The translations under genes and the position numbers were made by a program. This document shows, one piece after another, positions 11,453 through 23,951 of a stretch of 64,000 bases of DNA. Source of the stretch: Stratiolaelaps scimitus (lineage: Eukaryota > Arthropoda > Arachnida > Mesostigmata > Laelapidae). The stretch lies in the NCBI GenBank assembly GCA_019614645.1, contig JABWDB010000006.1, positions 5,270,001 through 5,334,000 on the forward strand, written 5' to 3'. Numbering within the stretch: position 1 is the first letter of the stretch; each line of letters starts with the position of its first letter. The notes beneath the pieces were generated by a model. It was not told the origin of the DNA, did no database searches, and saw only the letters and a list, made by a program, of their open reading frames with translations.

Positions 11453-12361
11453 TACAGTGGTGTGCATAAACTTAACGCAACCCTATATTTAAAAAAAATC
11501 GTTACAAAGAAGACACATTTGAGGCATTTATTCTATATCAGATTAATGTACGTGTCAAATAACATACACAACACAAAGAATAGCGCATATGACGTCGCAT
11601 GCAGCCTGCTACAATAAAATAAGTCATATTTCGGTTGTGCAAAATGATAACGCACCCTCAGTTATCGAGTGTTCTCGCTGAATTAATCCAGTTTGTGTTG
11701 AGCATTCAAGCTGTACCGTAATCATGAGACACGCTTCGAGCCTTACTGATGCAAAGAAAGCAGTTATTACTGCTCTACATCGAGCAGGAAGGACCTAGGC
11801 TGCAATTGCCAGATAAATTGGCAGAAGTCGTCGCGTAGTGCAAAATTGTTTACGCAGTCCGTCGACGTATGGTGCTAATAAGTCTAACGAACGTCCGCGA
11901 AAGATCAGCCAGCGAACTGCCACGCACATCTGTCGATTGGTCTCGAATTCGACTATAAGTTGTGAAGCAATCAGGCAAGGGTTAAACCTTCAGGTTCATA
12001 GATCAACAGCTTTAAGGATAATTAAACGTTATCCGCATATCATACGGTCGCAAATGAAAACACGACCGCGTCTTCAACAACGCCACATGACTGCCCTTCG
12101 GTGGCGGGACCGGTATGGTTTGAGGAGTTTTCACCTCTCTTGGCAGACTCCCGCTCGCTTTCGTCTCACGCGTCGAATCGACAGTATACGTCCGTGGAAG
12201 CACTAAAAAAGGCTTTGTTGAAGGCCTGGGAAGGTGTCAGCAACCAGATCCTGCTAAATCTCGTTAAAAAATGGGTATTCCTAATATGTATTCCAAATGT
12301 GCATTCTTTGTAACGATTTGTTGAAATACAGGGGTGCGTGAAGTTTATGCACACAACTGTA
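11453..12361 (+). mobile_element. Tc1-like transposon, internally deleted, with both termini
   Basis: The left terminus TACAGTGGTGTGCATAAACT at 11453 matches the reverse complement of the right terminus ending at 12361 over about 28 bases with few mismatches. The ends begin with TACAGT, as in Tc1 family members, and are bordered by TA. The element is about 0.91 kb, against 1.3-1.6 kb for complete members, and its transposase is broken. A (TA)n tract begins at its right end, possibly grown from the TA target. Confidence 0.85.
11724..12275 (+). pseudogene. Tc1-like transposase, broken
   Basis: Translation from the ATG at 11724 gives an N-terminal DNA-binding region starting MRHASSLTDAKKAVITALHR, with a stop at 11797. 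It then continues in a frame containing SNERPRKISQRTATHICRLV, the GRPR box and second paired-like helix-turn-helix typical of Tc1. A frameshift near 12100 leads to SVEALKKALLKAWEGVS at about 12200-12250, which matches the extreme C-terminus of these proteins. The stretch that should hold the D,D,D/E catalytic residues is deleted, so the protein would be inactive. Confidence 0.8.
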
Positions 12362-12387
12362 TATATATATATATATGTATATATATT
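12360..12387. repeat. (TA)n microsatellite abutting the Tc1-like element
   Basis: A TA array with one G interruption that starts at the right terminus of the Tc1-like element. Confidence 0.9.
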
Positions 12388-13079
12388 GTGTGGTGAAGCA
12401 GTTCAATGCCTCATTGATGAATGAAAATCACCTGTTAACGGTGTGTACAGTTCTCAAGGTCGAATTACTGTTACAATTGAAACAAGTAACGCCCTGCGCT
12501 TGATATGGGCACATATCAAGCTCAGGGGGCCCGCATATAGGAAGCGTGGGGGCTCGCACCAACGGTGATCAAACTCTCAGGCTTTCTAAATTCAACAAAA
12601 CATAACCTGTGTGGCCGGTTCGTCCTCAAGCATCAATATAATACGTGCTATCGTATTTATTATACGTATAGTGCAGCTCGAATATATCACGTAATAATGT
12701 GAATGGACTCAAATCTTACCTGGACGATCCAAGAAAGAGATAGACTTTCAGATAATTAATTCGCTTTCTTTTTTGCTTGCCCCTTCTAACCTTCGAAAAC
12801 CCGTCTTTCGCCCGCTGAATCTGAGTTTATAGGTCTACCAGACCTTTTGACTCAGTAGAGGACAAAGGTAGCGCTGACTATAACTTACTTGCTTCAATTC
12901 CCAGGGAACTGTATTGAAAGGAACGGTTCCTTTAATACTTACCTTGGACATTGTATTGAAACTCTATGGGCAGAAGTAGCTGGGCTGTTTGATAAAAATG
13001 TGTAATACTTATTGTCCGTAGGAAGCCCTCTGGTCAGTGCAATGGTTTCCTTGCTAGGTTGAAAATGGCTTTACGTAAA

Positions 13080-13965
13080 ATGCTATTTTAAAATAAATTT
13101 CTAATGATCTGCGATGATTTCAACATAAATCCCTCTGCTCGAACGTTGATACGGGAATTAATCAAGACCACACCGCTTCGTCTGATTTCTCTAATTATGT
13201 TAAAATGCCTACTTGAGCTACTGCTCAAGAGTTTAAGTTCGTTGATCGTGTATGGACCAATCTTACAGAACACATAATTGGATACCGTGGGTTTCTCACT
13301 GCCACATGTAGTGGCCATTATTTTCCATTCCTGGCGACCCACGATAGCGTTTTCAGCCTCTTCACAGAAACAAGAAACAAATCAAACTACAACTTCCAAG
13401 TTAATCAATGAATTCTTTGACCAAGACGATGGAAGGTCACTCCTACGCACGTCAAATATTGTTACGGCCGCTGACTACTTCAGTGGAGTTGTTCTACCTA
13501 GAGTTGAAAGGTTCAAAAGAAGGTCCTCAGGTATTTGTTATAATGTGCGAGTTGTACGAGGGTTTAAAATTCCAATCCGGTACCTCCCCACCAGATGTAA
13601 TTAATAACATAAATTTAATAACGAATTTGCTGCACCTCAGAGGCTAATGTTTAAATATTTTGACCCAACTAGAGTAACGTACCTAAACACTAAATCATGC
13701 TAGATTCATAAAAAAAGACCATGTTATATAATGGTCCCCACCAGATTCCTGCGATAGTATTATGCAATTGTAGCCGTTCTCGTAACTTGTCTGTCACTAC
13801 ATTGATAAATATTGTGGCTAAATGTGGTATATTACCTAAGCCTTTCAAAACCTACATAACAGTTCCAGTATTTAAAGGAAGTGATACGCAGCACTGTTCT
13901 AATTGTCGGTCCATCACCTTCTCCACCTTCTGAGAAAATAAAATTCTCACGCTCTGAAACTCTAA
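13080..13965 (+). pseudogene. APE-type LINE relic (endonuclease end and RT start)
   Basis: Fragments in several frames follow the order of a CR1/jockey-type ORF2. At about 13103 a frame reads MICDDFNINPSA, like the 'GDFN' endonuclease motif. At about 13240 another reads VDRVWTNL...GHYFPFLAT, like 'iDHiwtN....SDHfpi', the last endonuclease motif. At about 13800-13935 a third reads INIVAKCGILPKPFKTYITVPVFKGSDTQ followed by CRSITF, matching the RT start 'G.fP..lKtA.v.PifK.gd....nYRPIs'. The YADD box and everything after it are absent. Stops and frameshifts show long decay. A mariner terminus starts about 70 bases downstream. Confidence 0.6.
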
Positions 13966-14833
13966 AGCAAGCAAGGTCGTGTAGACTATTCCCTGGTGAG
14001 TCTTTTAGACCTGCGTAATTCAAGCTGATTCTGTTAGGTGATCCAAGAAAGCAGCACTCCTATCGTCTTGCGCCGAATTCTTTTTCTTGGCCGGTTTGAA
14101 TTTAAATTTGGCGGGTAGTGAGACACAATAATTATTATAGCAAGCAGACGGCGCGAAAGCCGCTAGCATTCGGTTTTCGTTGGGCGTTCGAAATGGCAAC
14201 CGGCGGAGCACTTCCCTCAGACTTGTATTCTCAGAATAAAGGTGTCAGGTTTATATTTCAACAGAAGACATGTCCAGCTGAGATTCATCCAGAGTTGGTT
14301 AGTGTGCACGGCCATAATGCCCTGAGTCGACGACAGGTCTACCATTGGTGTGCGCAGTTTAGGCAAGACGACTGGGAAATTAATGAACATCGAGGCCGTC
14401 CATCCCTTCCCAAATCTGGATTCGACAAACGGATCGAAAACGCTTTTGAGGAAATTAGAGCTTGGTTATTGAGGACTTTGTCAGCTAAAATTGGCGTGCC
14501 TCGTGAGACATGTCATCGAATTATTAAAAATAGTTTGAGGATGCAGAAAAAAAATGCAAAATGGGTCCCTCATGAACTCGGTCCTGCCCAATTGAAAATT
14601 AGTGAGGAGTGTTCGCGAGACAATGTAAAGATTTATAGGCAGCAAAAGAGTCGGTTAGAGCATACCGTTGCAGTGGACGAGACATGGGTCATCCTGTATA
14701 GGGAACCGGAAAAAGATCAAGTGAAACAGTGGCTACGACCAGGTGAACAGGAAATGGCGGTAGCAGTACCAAATAGATTTGAGCCTAAAGTAATGGTAGC
14801 ACTTGCCATGGATTTCAACGAAATTTGCTACTA

Positions 14834-14877
14834 CGCGTCCATTTTTTCTTTTGGGCCCAAAAGAAAAAATGGACGCG
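14834..14877. repeat. 44-bp perfect palindrome inside the mariner transposase
   Basis: Two 22-base arms, CGCGTCCATTTTTTCTTTTG plus GG and their exact reverse complement, meet with no spacer. The right arm is transposase sequence; the left arm stands where unrelated coding sequence would be expected from the intact relative. The palindrome coincides with a reading-frame change. Confidence 0.95.
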
Positions 14878-14907
14878 GCTCGAAATCTCGAGTTCTTGAA
14901 GGGTTTG

Positions 14908-15205
14908 TCTAGTTACATCATAGAATAGAGTGTAATAATCCCACTTACACTTGTGTATATTTACCTGAATGTTACTAGTCATGTATTTTGGGCGCTTGTG
15001 TCCTGTGATGACCCTACGCAGGTATTTTACTAATTACAGTTCGAAATTTGTTATACTGCCCCAGGGTATATTTACGTTTCTAATTATTCCTTTTCCATTT
15101 ACTTTTTTTTTACAATGAGAACTTAAACACTTGTGAAAAAACCGTAGTTTCGAATAAATCAATGAACCAATATGTGTGCGGTTTTTTTGGGTCAACCTAA
15201 TATAT
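14908..15205 (+). mobile_element. 298-bp insertion ending in a mariner 3' terminus
   Basis: The transposase codons KGL end at 14907 and MNNW starts at 15206; related transposases have these parts adjacent (KGLMNKW). The insert's right end (15171-15205) nearly repeats the host element's own 3' terminus, and some similarity extends about 25 bases further in. Its left end shows no matching inverted terminus. It may be a one-ended fragment of a related element or a local duplication of the 3' end. Confidence 0.7.
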
Positions 15206-15611
15206 ATGAATAATTGGCTATAGGAAGCACCGAGTGTGGCTGCTCGATGACAATGCTGGAGCACATCGTACCAATGAAATTACGTCCTGACTTAAGTCCA
15301 ACGAGATTGAGCGATGGCGTCACCCAATTTGAGCCCGTATGACTATGGTCGCTTCGATCGATTAAAGAAGGCTATAGGTGGCAAAAGGTATGCAAACATC
15401 GATTTACTTCGAGAGGCCTTAAATAACGAAGTTATAAGCTCTAATAGAATTAGTGCATACCTAGCCATTAGAAGACTGCCAGAACTCGGCCCAGTGTATA
15501 AATGAAGAGAGGTGCATGCCTCCAACTCATACTACAAAATCTTTGTTTTAACGTCCTTAGTTTAGCCGATATTGAAATTTATGTGCGGTTTTTTTGGGTC
15601 AACCTAATATA

Positions 15612-18600
15612 TGTTAAGTAGACGATATTTTTCAAAACGAAATAGGAACACGAAAAGAAAGAGGAAAGAACAAAGAAAGGAACCCAACGACAGTGAACGC
15701 ATGCCAATTCACATGCGCATCATAAATTCTAAATTGAAAGAGAATTTGGGGCAGCACGCCTCTGCGTACCCGAGGCACCGGCAAAATGCATACATATACG
15801 AAGTACGGTTAACGATTTTCGAGAACAAACAATAAATGACAATTGGGCAGTTACAAAGCTGATAGTTAGAATGTAGGAAAAGTGAAAAGTAAATGGGACG
15901 TACGTATGTACAAACTTCGTGTATGGAAAGTATGGTGTAAACAGAGGGTACACAAACTATGTGTACGCGTAGCCTTGCAAAAATTAACAGGCAACTAAGG
16001 GAGAAGATCAGTAAGGCGACAGAGATAGAGGCATAGCAGAAAAGCGAACGAAAAGCCCGTTAGTATTGTTTCTATAGGGACATAAACAATACGCCTCAGC
16101 CGATGTTATCTATACAAACTCTCGAAGGCATCGAGGTTGATGCCTCGATGGCTTGCAGAGTTGAAATACTAAATATTGTACTGAATGAAAAATCGCAATT
16201 GTCGAATTTATGGACAACAAAGGAAGGCTGTGGATTAGACATGCGTTATTGTACTGGACTGCAAAACGCTAGGCATAATAGATTTAGATATTGAAGGTGC
16301 GTTAGGTTGTATAAAGGCGAAGACTGGCAATGAGGAGCAACAAAGACAATGAAAAAATGTAGAAGCTGGGAAATAGGCATGAAATAATATCAATACTTGT
16401 ATAAATAATAGGACCCGCTCCATATACGTGCACTAAGCATAAAACGCATGTGATTTAAAACAAGTTCCGAAGGAGAAGAAAACAAAATGGTAATACATCG
16501 TATATTTGTATATACACACATATATTATATATATATATATATATGTGTGTGTTGTGGGCCGTATCTTCCAGAATTGACCAGGGCCAGTGCCAACCAGATG
16601 ACATTTACAAAGAGTTCAATGCCAGTTGTCAGTCAACAAACACAGCAAAATCTGTCTCAATCCTCTTCTGCCCACTTAGGGTTAAGTCGGTCGCGGGCGA
16701 TAGGTCCTTAATAATTGTAAAAGTATTTATATCTATTGTCTTTTCGGTTCATTTCTTGGGGGTATATCTGGCCAAACCAACTCTGGCCCCAAACTGACTA
16801 CCACCATAGCTGATATTTTTAAGAGTCAGCGAATTCCTCACTGCAAGAAAGTGTTTTATCTTATATCAAGCCAATATTTGTCTATTTAACGTGCTGATGT
16901 TATGTTGGCTCTTGGACGATAGTATCACTAGTGAATCAAATAACGAATAATATCACATTCTGTCGGAGTCTTATGTGCGTAAGCGCTTTGATTTGATTCC
17001 CAAGCTTGACATCAAATCAGGAAATATTGCAGCTCCATAAAGTAGCATGATAATGTACTTGGCCAGTCGAATCATTCCCATATCGAAACCCCACCGAGCT
17101 TATGTAGCGGTCTGCTGTATTAAAAGTTTTCAGCTAGCCACGAGGAGCAACACGTCTTAAATCTGTGTGTCACATGAAATTTTTGCATGTATCTCTTATC
17201 CTCTTCCTCGATTTTTTTTTTTGTGGCAGACATCTACGGAGCTTGCCCTTCCGGTATTGGAAAGCCATTTGGAGCAGTCCTCGATATTCCACTGTGCATG
17301 AATACAGCCAACCTTGGCTATTGAATGTGGATCGCTCTTGTCGCAATTCAACAACCTTATACCTTTGTCTGTGCTTCACTTTCGATGTGAGTTTGTATGC
17401 AACTACTTATGGACGCGTAATATACAAGAAGATGCACTTTAAGATGAGGGCTAGGCCTTTGGTCTTGGACGTTCTCTAAAAGCCATCGCCATGAAGATGG
17501 AGCTGTGACGGACTCTTAGCGAGGTCGGAAATAGTGAGATCCAGCGAAGCTGATCATATGACTGCGGGAAGCGTCACAGTCGTGTTCGAGTTGGTATCCC
17601 ATAGAACTTGTACAGCACAAGACCACGTAGCATGCGCGTAAACTGCGTAAAATACTTGTGCGGATCTTAGGAAATCATTGGTAAGAGGGATACATATATA
17701 AGTATATAGGAAATTATTATTAAACCTGAACCACTTCTGTTAAATGAGCTTGTCTTCTGTGTCGAATGAGCATATGCGGCGAGTTACGTACAACGCGCGT
17801 GTCAGATCTTACTTGAATGTCTCATGCAATCCCTAATTGACGGCATCATCCGGATCCAAAGGATACGACGTCTGTGGCAATTGTATATTTGGTAATTTCA
17901 AATATATTACGGTATGTTTCTTGTGGATGCCATGAAACGCATTGGATTCGTATTGAATTTCATTTGAGCTTCTCTTTTCTTCCAGTGGCTTTCAACGCCT
18001 AGTTTAAAAGTAATACTAGCTGGCTAGTGCCTGACCTGCTGAGTTCAACCCTAGGTGTTTTGCAACAATATAGGCGGCAAAACTGTCCTTATCAGAACAG
18101 AAGAATGGGAGCAATGGGTCTGCTAAAGCCCTTCGATTTGTGTTGCAACGGGCGAACCTCCATAAATTAGCGTAAGGCCTCTCTTCTTGATATTAACGGA
18201 ACAATTTATTGCACGACTAGGTGAGTGGCTATTGCCTTTAGCCTTCAATTCCTCTGTGTTAATAGATCGAACACCAAAATAACCTAAACAGAGGCTCGTT
18301 GTCTGTGCATCTTTTTTTTTGTTTAGGAGTGTCTGTGCAGCTAAAAACTTCAACTCACAGATGACCAAAGAGTGTGAGTGAATGTATATATGTATATTAT
18401 TAGTAATGAAAATGAACAATTTAACATTAACCCTTGTTCAAAGTTTCATCGATTTAAGTCCAAACGTTCTCTTCGGTCTCTGATTATAGTCAAATAAACA
18501 AACGTAAAACATTTTCTAAAGGGACATGTGCTGCCTCAAAAAATATAGTCTTTTTACATTCCCACATGTCACAAAACCACACGGTATATTATGCCTTGTC

Positions 18601-18620
18601 GATTATCTTGCGAAGTGATC
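15612..18620. other. anonymous AT-rich DNA without a recognised gene
   Basis: Contains a (TA)n/(GT)n tract at 16526-16552 and a 9-base A/T run near 17210. Frames are up to 104 residues with no family motif. Nothing else stands out. Confidence 0.6.
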
Positions 18621-20490
18621 CTACGCATGCGAAATTACATGAAGGAAACATGATGTAGCAGGGGAACGTTTACTGCGACGAAGTCCAGTGCTTGCATAGG
18701 ATAGCGGTAAAGCCAGTTCTGTGGATCGAGGAAAGCCCTCTTGCATCCTTCAAAAAAATAACTCCACCCGTTTAGGTCGGTAATTAATTGTAACAGCTCC
18801 TTCGTCGTCGTCGTCGGTAGCTCTGGTATTAGCAGCTCCCGGTGAGAGGAAGCATAGCGTATCCAGTTCAACAATACCATACAACAAGCATCCAAGGGTC
18901 GTTGGGGGCCCTTCGTCAAAAAAGTTCCGCTCGGCTTAACGAGCCAGTTACAATAAGTACATACGCCACCTCCCAAACGAGTGCTAGCAGAACGGCGCGA
19001 TGTCTCTGTCGCTGGAATAGGGAAACGAATTTGGGTGCCAAAGGCAGCCGCCACCGCGACCTCCAACCACTTTCAGTCCGCAGCTTTGTCGGTCGAGGTT
19101 AAACGTGGCCTTATTGACGTACAAAGGGTGGTGGACGATTTTGTCTACGGCAGCTCGGTGTATTGGCTGCACCTTTGGTGTATAAAACTCACTCGTCGTC
19201 ATCCCCCTCCTCCGTTATCAGCTATCGGCAGAAGGCATAAGAGGACCCTTCACCGAGGATTGCGGCTCGCACACTGCTGCGGAGATATCTCCCATCGTGG
19301 GGCCGCGTCCAATGCGTATAGAGTAGAGGGTGGAAGCCTGCTTCCGCCTATAGACACACACACACACACACGCACATGTACAAACACACAGCTCGTAAAC
19401 ACCTTCCCGCTATACCGCTGTGAATAGGCGAAGGCGTAGACCAGCTGAGATCGGTTGCGACCGAGCCACGGGGTAAGCAGAGTATCGACGGACGGAGAAG
19501 GGTGGCTTTGTTCACGCGGACGCGGCAATGTTGTGGCAGCCACAAACGATGGATGATCCTGACATCGACCTTCAGTCGGGGACCACTATAAGCTGTAGAT
19601 TGCGTTGGCCGTCGAAGCGTTTTGGGGCCGCCACAGCAGAGACGGGGTGAGGCAGCTGTAGCTGTCGCGGCGGAGGAGGAGGAGGCGGCGGCGATGGTGG
19701 CAATGGTGCCCTGTGTCAAAGCGAGGCGGCCATCCACCATAGGGAACCTACCAAGACCAGCACTACAACTACTATCACGCAAACGACCACTACTGAGACC
19801 ACACCGTCTGCCGCGAATCCATCCCCGGTCCACACCCCGCAACCCCCAAAGCCACGCACCCGACTCCTCCAATTCGTCGGATGCTGCTACGTTCCCTCGC
19901 TCACTCATTGCCTTTTCCTTGGCCGGACGGATGGCAAACTTGGAGCAGCGACGGCATCACTAATGAGGGTATTAGTCTCTCGTGGCGGGCCTGCAAACTG
20001 ACAGCCGGAATGGCCGCTGCGATACGGCAACGGCAATAATAACAACGACGATAGGGGCAGTGCTGTGGCGGTCGCTCCTGCTGCGCTACTCTCGTCCTAG
20101 ACGTCGATTCTACCTCGTCTCGATTCCCGTCTCGCCTTCTCAAGCCTAACCAGTATCTCTGGTCCCATCAGGGCCCCGACGCTCAAACGACGCTTATTGT
20201 ATAACCTGCTTTCTTCTACTATTCTACCTGGCCCAGCGACAACGCTATCTCAGTGTGTCACCCCCGACATGTCCGATGTATGTCGCTGTACGCGAGAGAA
20301 TATCGCAGACACTCTCTTCCGGTCGACAAAAATACGGTACGGTGACGGGGTCGCCGCTGCAGCTGTGGCTGAAAGAAGCTGCTCATTGTTGGCAGTTTTT
20401 GCCACCGTTACGGCGCCGGCCACCGAACCCCGCCGTTTCCTGTCCCCCGGCTGGTTCGAGAGACGATGTCGGGTCCAACATTGAATGGAG
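18620..20490. other. GC-rich block with triplet runs, no recognised gene
   Basis: GC content rises and several long overlapping frames occur on both strands (for example 143 residues at 18635-19066 minus, 186 residues at 19348-19908 minus). The latter is rich in Ala, Ser and Arg and contains a (CA)n tract at about 19353-19371, as expected from non-coding GC-rich DNA. A CGT run lies at 18801-18816 and GGA/GGC runs near 19670-19690. It may be a promoter or 5' exon region, but I see no protein signature to support that. Confidence 0.4.
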
Positions 20491-20963
20491 TATGCAGTAT
20501 GAAGGGTTAAGAAGTAAAGGGTACAGTTGAACATTTTATCGAGTTGTGCAATGTATAACATTGTGATTAGAATAAATATGTAAAGGTACTATTATGTTCT
20601 ATAGGAATCATTTATTCATATACGCGTGGTATTGTAATAGTAGTCCATGAAGCCTGCCAAGCATCACGTAACATATTTATATTCAATAGATGCTGTCGAA
20701 AAGTGATTATTAGATGCAGAGATAGATCTCTCTCAAATCAAGATTCTGTCCAATTGACGTATGGAGCGCACCCACCTTCGAATCCAAATACCAAGCCAGT
20801 GTAGTACCTACCAGAGAAAACGTAGTCATTAGTCAACTCAGCAAATGCACCGTTATTCGAAGACTAAACACGCGGTAGTATGATCTAACACCAATCGTAT
20901 AGTATACCAATTTGAAGCGTGCCCATCTTTCAAGACGGATACACGGACAGGCCCATAATATCA

Positions 20964-21249
20964 ATTCCAGTTCAACGCACCTGTTTTCCCCCCTTGCCTT
21001 TGAGACCTTGGGCGGGCACGGCCCTCTCACTGCGAACTTCCTCGAGGGGGTCTACCATAGGTTGATCCGCGCCACCGGGGACAAGCGCGCTGGCTCTTTC
21101 CTCCTGCAGCGCCTGTACCTCGCTGTGCAGAGAGGCAATGCCATCGCCTTCCTCGGGACATTGTCGTCCTCACCCCCCCCCCCCCCATTATCCCTAGAAA
21201 TTCCGAACTACTGTAAGTTTGAATAAATTTCTCTATACGATTCCAGTTC
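20964..21249 (+). mobile_element. 5'-truncated copy of the R2-like LINE
   Basis: From 20974 the sequence matches 57650-57955: it encodes the C-terminal end of the RLE protein (FSPLAFETLGGHGPLTANFL onward), then a run of 14 C at 21173-21186, then ATTATCCCTAGAAATTCC and an AATAAA at about 21222. The 10-mer ATTCCAGTTC occurs at 20964-20973 and 21240-21249, a probable target duplication bounding the insertion. The stretch is too short to encode a domain. Close similarity to the large copy suggests a fairly recent insertion. Confidence 0.85.
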
Positions 21250-23000
21250 TCCGATCTCAAGGACCAGCAGTTCGCCGATTAAGCCTTCGGTGCGGTCAGT
21301 GAAAATGCTAAGATTTAGTAGTAACGCTGCGTAAGGATCACATGTTTATAATACCAAGTAGAGTTGTACGTCGACGCTGCAACATTCAAATGGTAAGGGG
21401 CAACTAAAAACGAAAATGACACGAATCTTTGTCAGCGATCGTTCATAAACACAAAGAGGCGTATAGCTAGTACGGGTCCTGGGTCGGGACATTGTATAAT
21501 GCTTCTTACAAGTAAATAAACAGGTCCACACACACACACACGCACATTAACGATGGACAGATCGTTCGTATCTATAATAGCTGGACTCGAACTGGGCCAC
21601 CATTCTTACGACACGTGCTGGGCGCTACAAAGGGAAGCACCCGCAGACGACGACAAGGCGGAGCGTGGGAAGACAACAGATGCCTGTTATGGTAAGAAGG
21701 ACCAGTTTAAAAACGCTCTCCTCTGAGTAACAGGAGGCGTTCGGTAAGCGGATGAAGGACCACCGCCATCCACTGCAAGTCGCAGTGGTAGCTGCTGACA
21801 GTTAAGCTGTGAGACTACCTGTTTGGCCCCACAAAATGTTGCGTGTACTGAAGTCTTTATTCTTCTTCTGGACCAGGCCTATGCAGCTGATCTGTGTTGC
21901 TGGCCGAACGTCACAGCAATAGCTTCCATCCACAGGGTTCTCCCCGGCAGAACACTTAGATATGGTGATGATGGTGGTGGTGCTGATGATAATGATGACC
22001 GAATACGAAGTAAATTTATTTTGCGCGTGTATTTCATCGAAGTGATGGCACAGTGTAATGCTAGACACCGCCTGAACGGACACCTTCGTCTATAGTTCCA
22101 CGTTAAATTTCGTGCCCGCTGATGACTCTCGTACACATTTCATATGAAACGTCGATTTCCATTGAACGCGTACACAACTCTCGAGTAAACACAACGCGAG
22201 CTGTACTATTTGGTGGCAATGTTTGCTGGAGGTGAAGCTGGCGTCGTTTGATCATTGAACCTGTCCGGCCTGAATATCGTTTCCCTGAGTCGCCTGAACT
22301 CGCCGTCTTCACACTGACACAAGCTCTCATGACTGCACATGGTCTATCTCCGTTGGGATCGGCCGTGCCCGTTTTCAGCCTACACTCATAATGAATTCTG
22401 TCGACGCTTGTGTCCCTGGTAAGCCGAGCAAAATGATAGCTTCCTCTAAAAGTCGCTTAGAATATTTTATTCTTTAATGTACGTTTTGGCGGGTTGGCCA
22501 ACTGCTAGCCGCTCGGTCCACGCTAACACAGGTACATATTAAAGTACCGTACGCCGTCACCTGAGAACATACACCGTAACCGAGAAGTGACGCGATCAAG
22601 TAAAAATATGTCAAGCATAATGAGGAATTACTCTTTCCTGCTTAACATATAAGATCACCGGGAAACGAAACTGCTGGGTCATAGTTAAACAGATATCGGG
22701 TCCCTACGCAATGCCGCCGACCGCGTTGAGGATGCGAAGCAGCCCGCTCTGATCCGAGTAGATACCGTAACAGACGTCATCGTGTATCATATGCGGTCAT
22801 TGATCAACTTTTTGTATTTCAACAGCAACAACGACAGCCGGTAGTCGGCTGCGTTTCGTCCAGGTGTCAATCAGGAGGATGTGTGGTGTCACTTGGTGGC
22901 AAGAAATGCTCGCTAGCACTTTGTGCAAATATTCCGTATTTTATCTAATCTACATAATGGATACTGTGCTGTGCGTGTCACAAGATTATTATGCTTCTTC

Positions 23001-23027
23001 ATATATATATATATATATATATATATA
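23001..23027. repeat. (AT)n microsatellite
   Basis: A perfect AT array of 27 bases. A second, shorter one follows at 23175-23191. Confidence 0.9.
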
Positions 23028-23951
23028 CCATTCTCCAGTGACGTCTTACGTTCAGTGCGTTGAGTGGAGATAAATAATAAATAATAGGACGTTGTGGCAA
23101 ATATTCTAATTCGATTACTCTCACCTGATGTCATTTCGTGACAAACCAACGTTATATATGATGATAGTGGCAGAATATATATATATATATAGGCACATAA
23201 TACCTAATCAGATTCAGCGTGCAGCGTCTGGAAAACAGCCGGAATCAACGACGGTAAGTGCTCTTGCCACATGCGCCTTCCATTCGCCCCGGAGATGTAT
23301 GCATCATTTGGCCAGACAAGTGATGTCTGGCAGGATGGCTGTGTTGACGGGGTCCGGTCCACCTTACAGGGCCAACAAAGCGAGGGGCCGCGAGCATGCG
23401 AAAATGAGTGAATTACTCTGTCACCGAGCGGTAGGAACTAAACCAGTCGGGTCGGTGTCGCATCTAAACTAAGCGTCATGTATCTTATCATATCAGCCAA
23501 GTGTTCGTCTGTCTCGCACGTGGCTGTGCAAACACAGATACACACCTCTGTCTGACTGCAACGGGTATTTACGCATTGAAACGGGTTGGATCAGCAGACG
23601 AGAGGCACTTTCTGCTAAGAGCCTCCCGGAAGAAGGGAGACGTTCAGCAATGATGGTTAAGCCCACTTGAGGCTGAACATACGTGTGTCGTGCGTAGGGC
23701 CTCGAGGACATCGGGTAATTTAGCGATGCCACGAATCCGAGGGGCTGAAACATCGGAGCGCTGGTGTCCGTCAGACCGCCGCACTCACGCGGCTGGCAAC
23801 GTACACTTTGAAAGCATGAGATGGATACGGATAGAGGACAGTGGGATGCGCGTGACTGGCACGTACCGTGCATCCACGCCGAGGAATGCACGAGACCCGG
23901 TTAGAGGATCTGCCATAGTGAGAGTTCATTTCGTCAGCCACTGATGGAACA

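Larger units (their letters stand above)
14193..15505 (+). pseudogene. mariner transposase, disrupted
   Basis: The frame from the ATG at 14193 encodes about 215 residues closely related to the intact transposase at 59494-60546. It has the helix-turn-helix (around IHPELVSVHGHNALSRRQVYHW), the GRPS box, an intact WVPHEL motif and the first catalytic aspartate in AVDETW. At 14834-14877 a 44-bp palindrome breaks the frame; the family sequence resumes in the +1 frame as MDAARNLEFLKGL. After the 298-bp insertion it continues with MNNW and HRVWLLDDNAGAHRT (second aspartate). It is frameshifted again before LSPYDYGRFDRLKKAIGG (third aspartate) and the natural stop near 15505. It cannot encode a working enzyme. 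Confidence 0.85.
14034..15611 (+). mobile_element. mariner element, broken, with a nested 298-bp insertion
   Basis: The 3' terminus at 15580-15611 (TATGTGCGGTTTTTTTGGGT onward) matches, as its reverse complement, a degraded left terminus at 14034-14057. A second copy of the 3' terminus lies inside, at 15171-15205, as the right edge of a 298-bp block (14908-15205) that interrupts the transposase. The transposase resumes at the next codon after the block. The element is damaged by this block, by a palindrome and by frameshifts. Confidence 0.8.

Noticed and set aside
18635..19066. 143-residue minus-strand frame
   Set aside because: Fairly ordinary composition, but no motif, no homologous neighbour and no clear splice or start context; not called as a gene.
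19348..19908. 186-residue minus-strand frame in a GC-rich block
   Set aside because: It runs through Ala/Ser triplet repeats and a (CA)n tract and overlaps several other frames, as GC-rich non-coding DNA does.
21585..21605. Minus-strand AGTTCGAGTCC as a tRNA T-arm
   Set aside because: No acceptor, D-arm or anticodon arm can be drawn around it.
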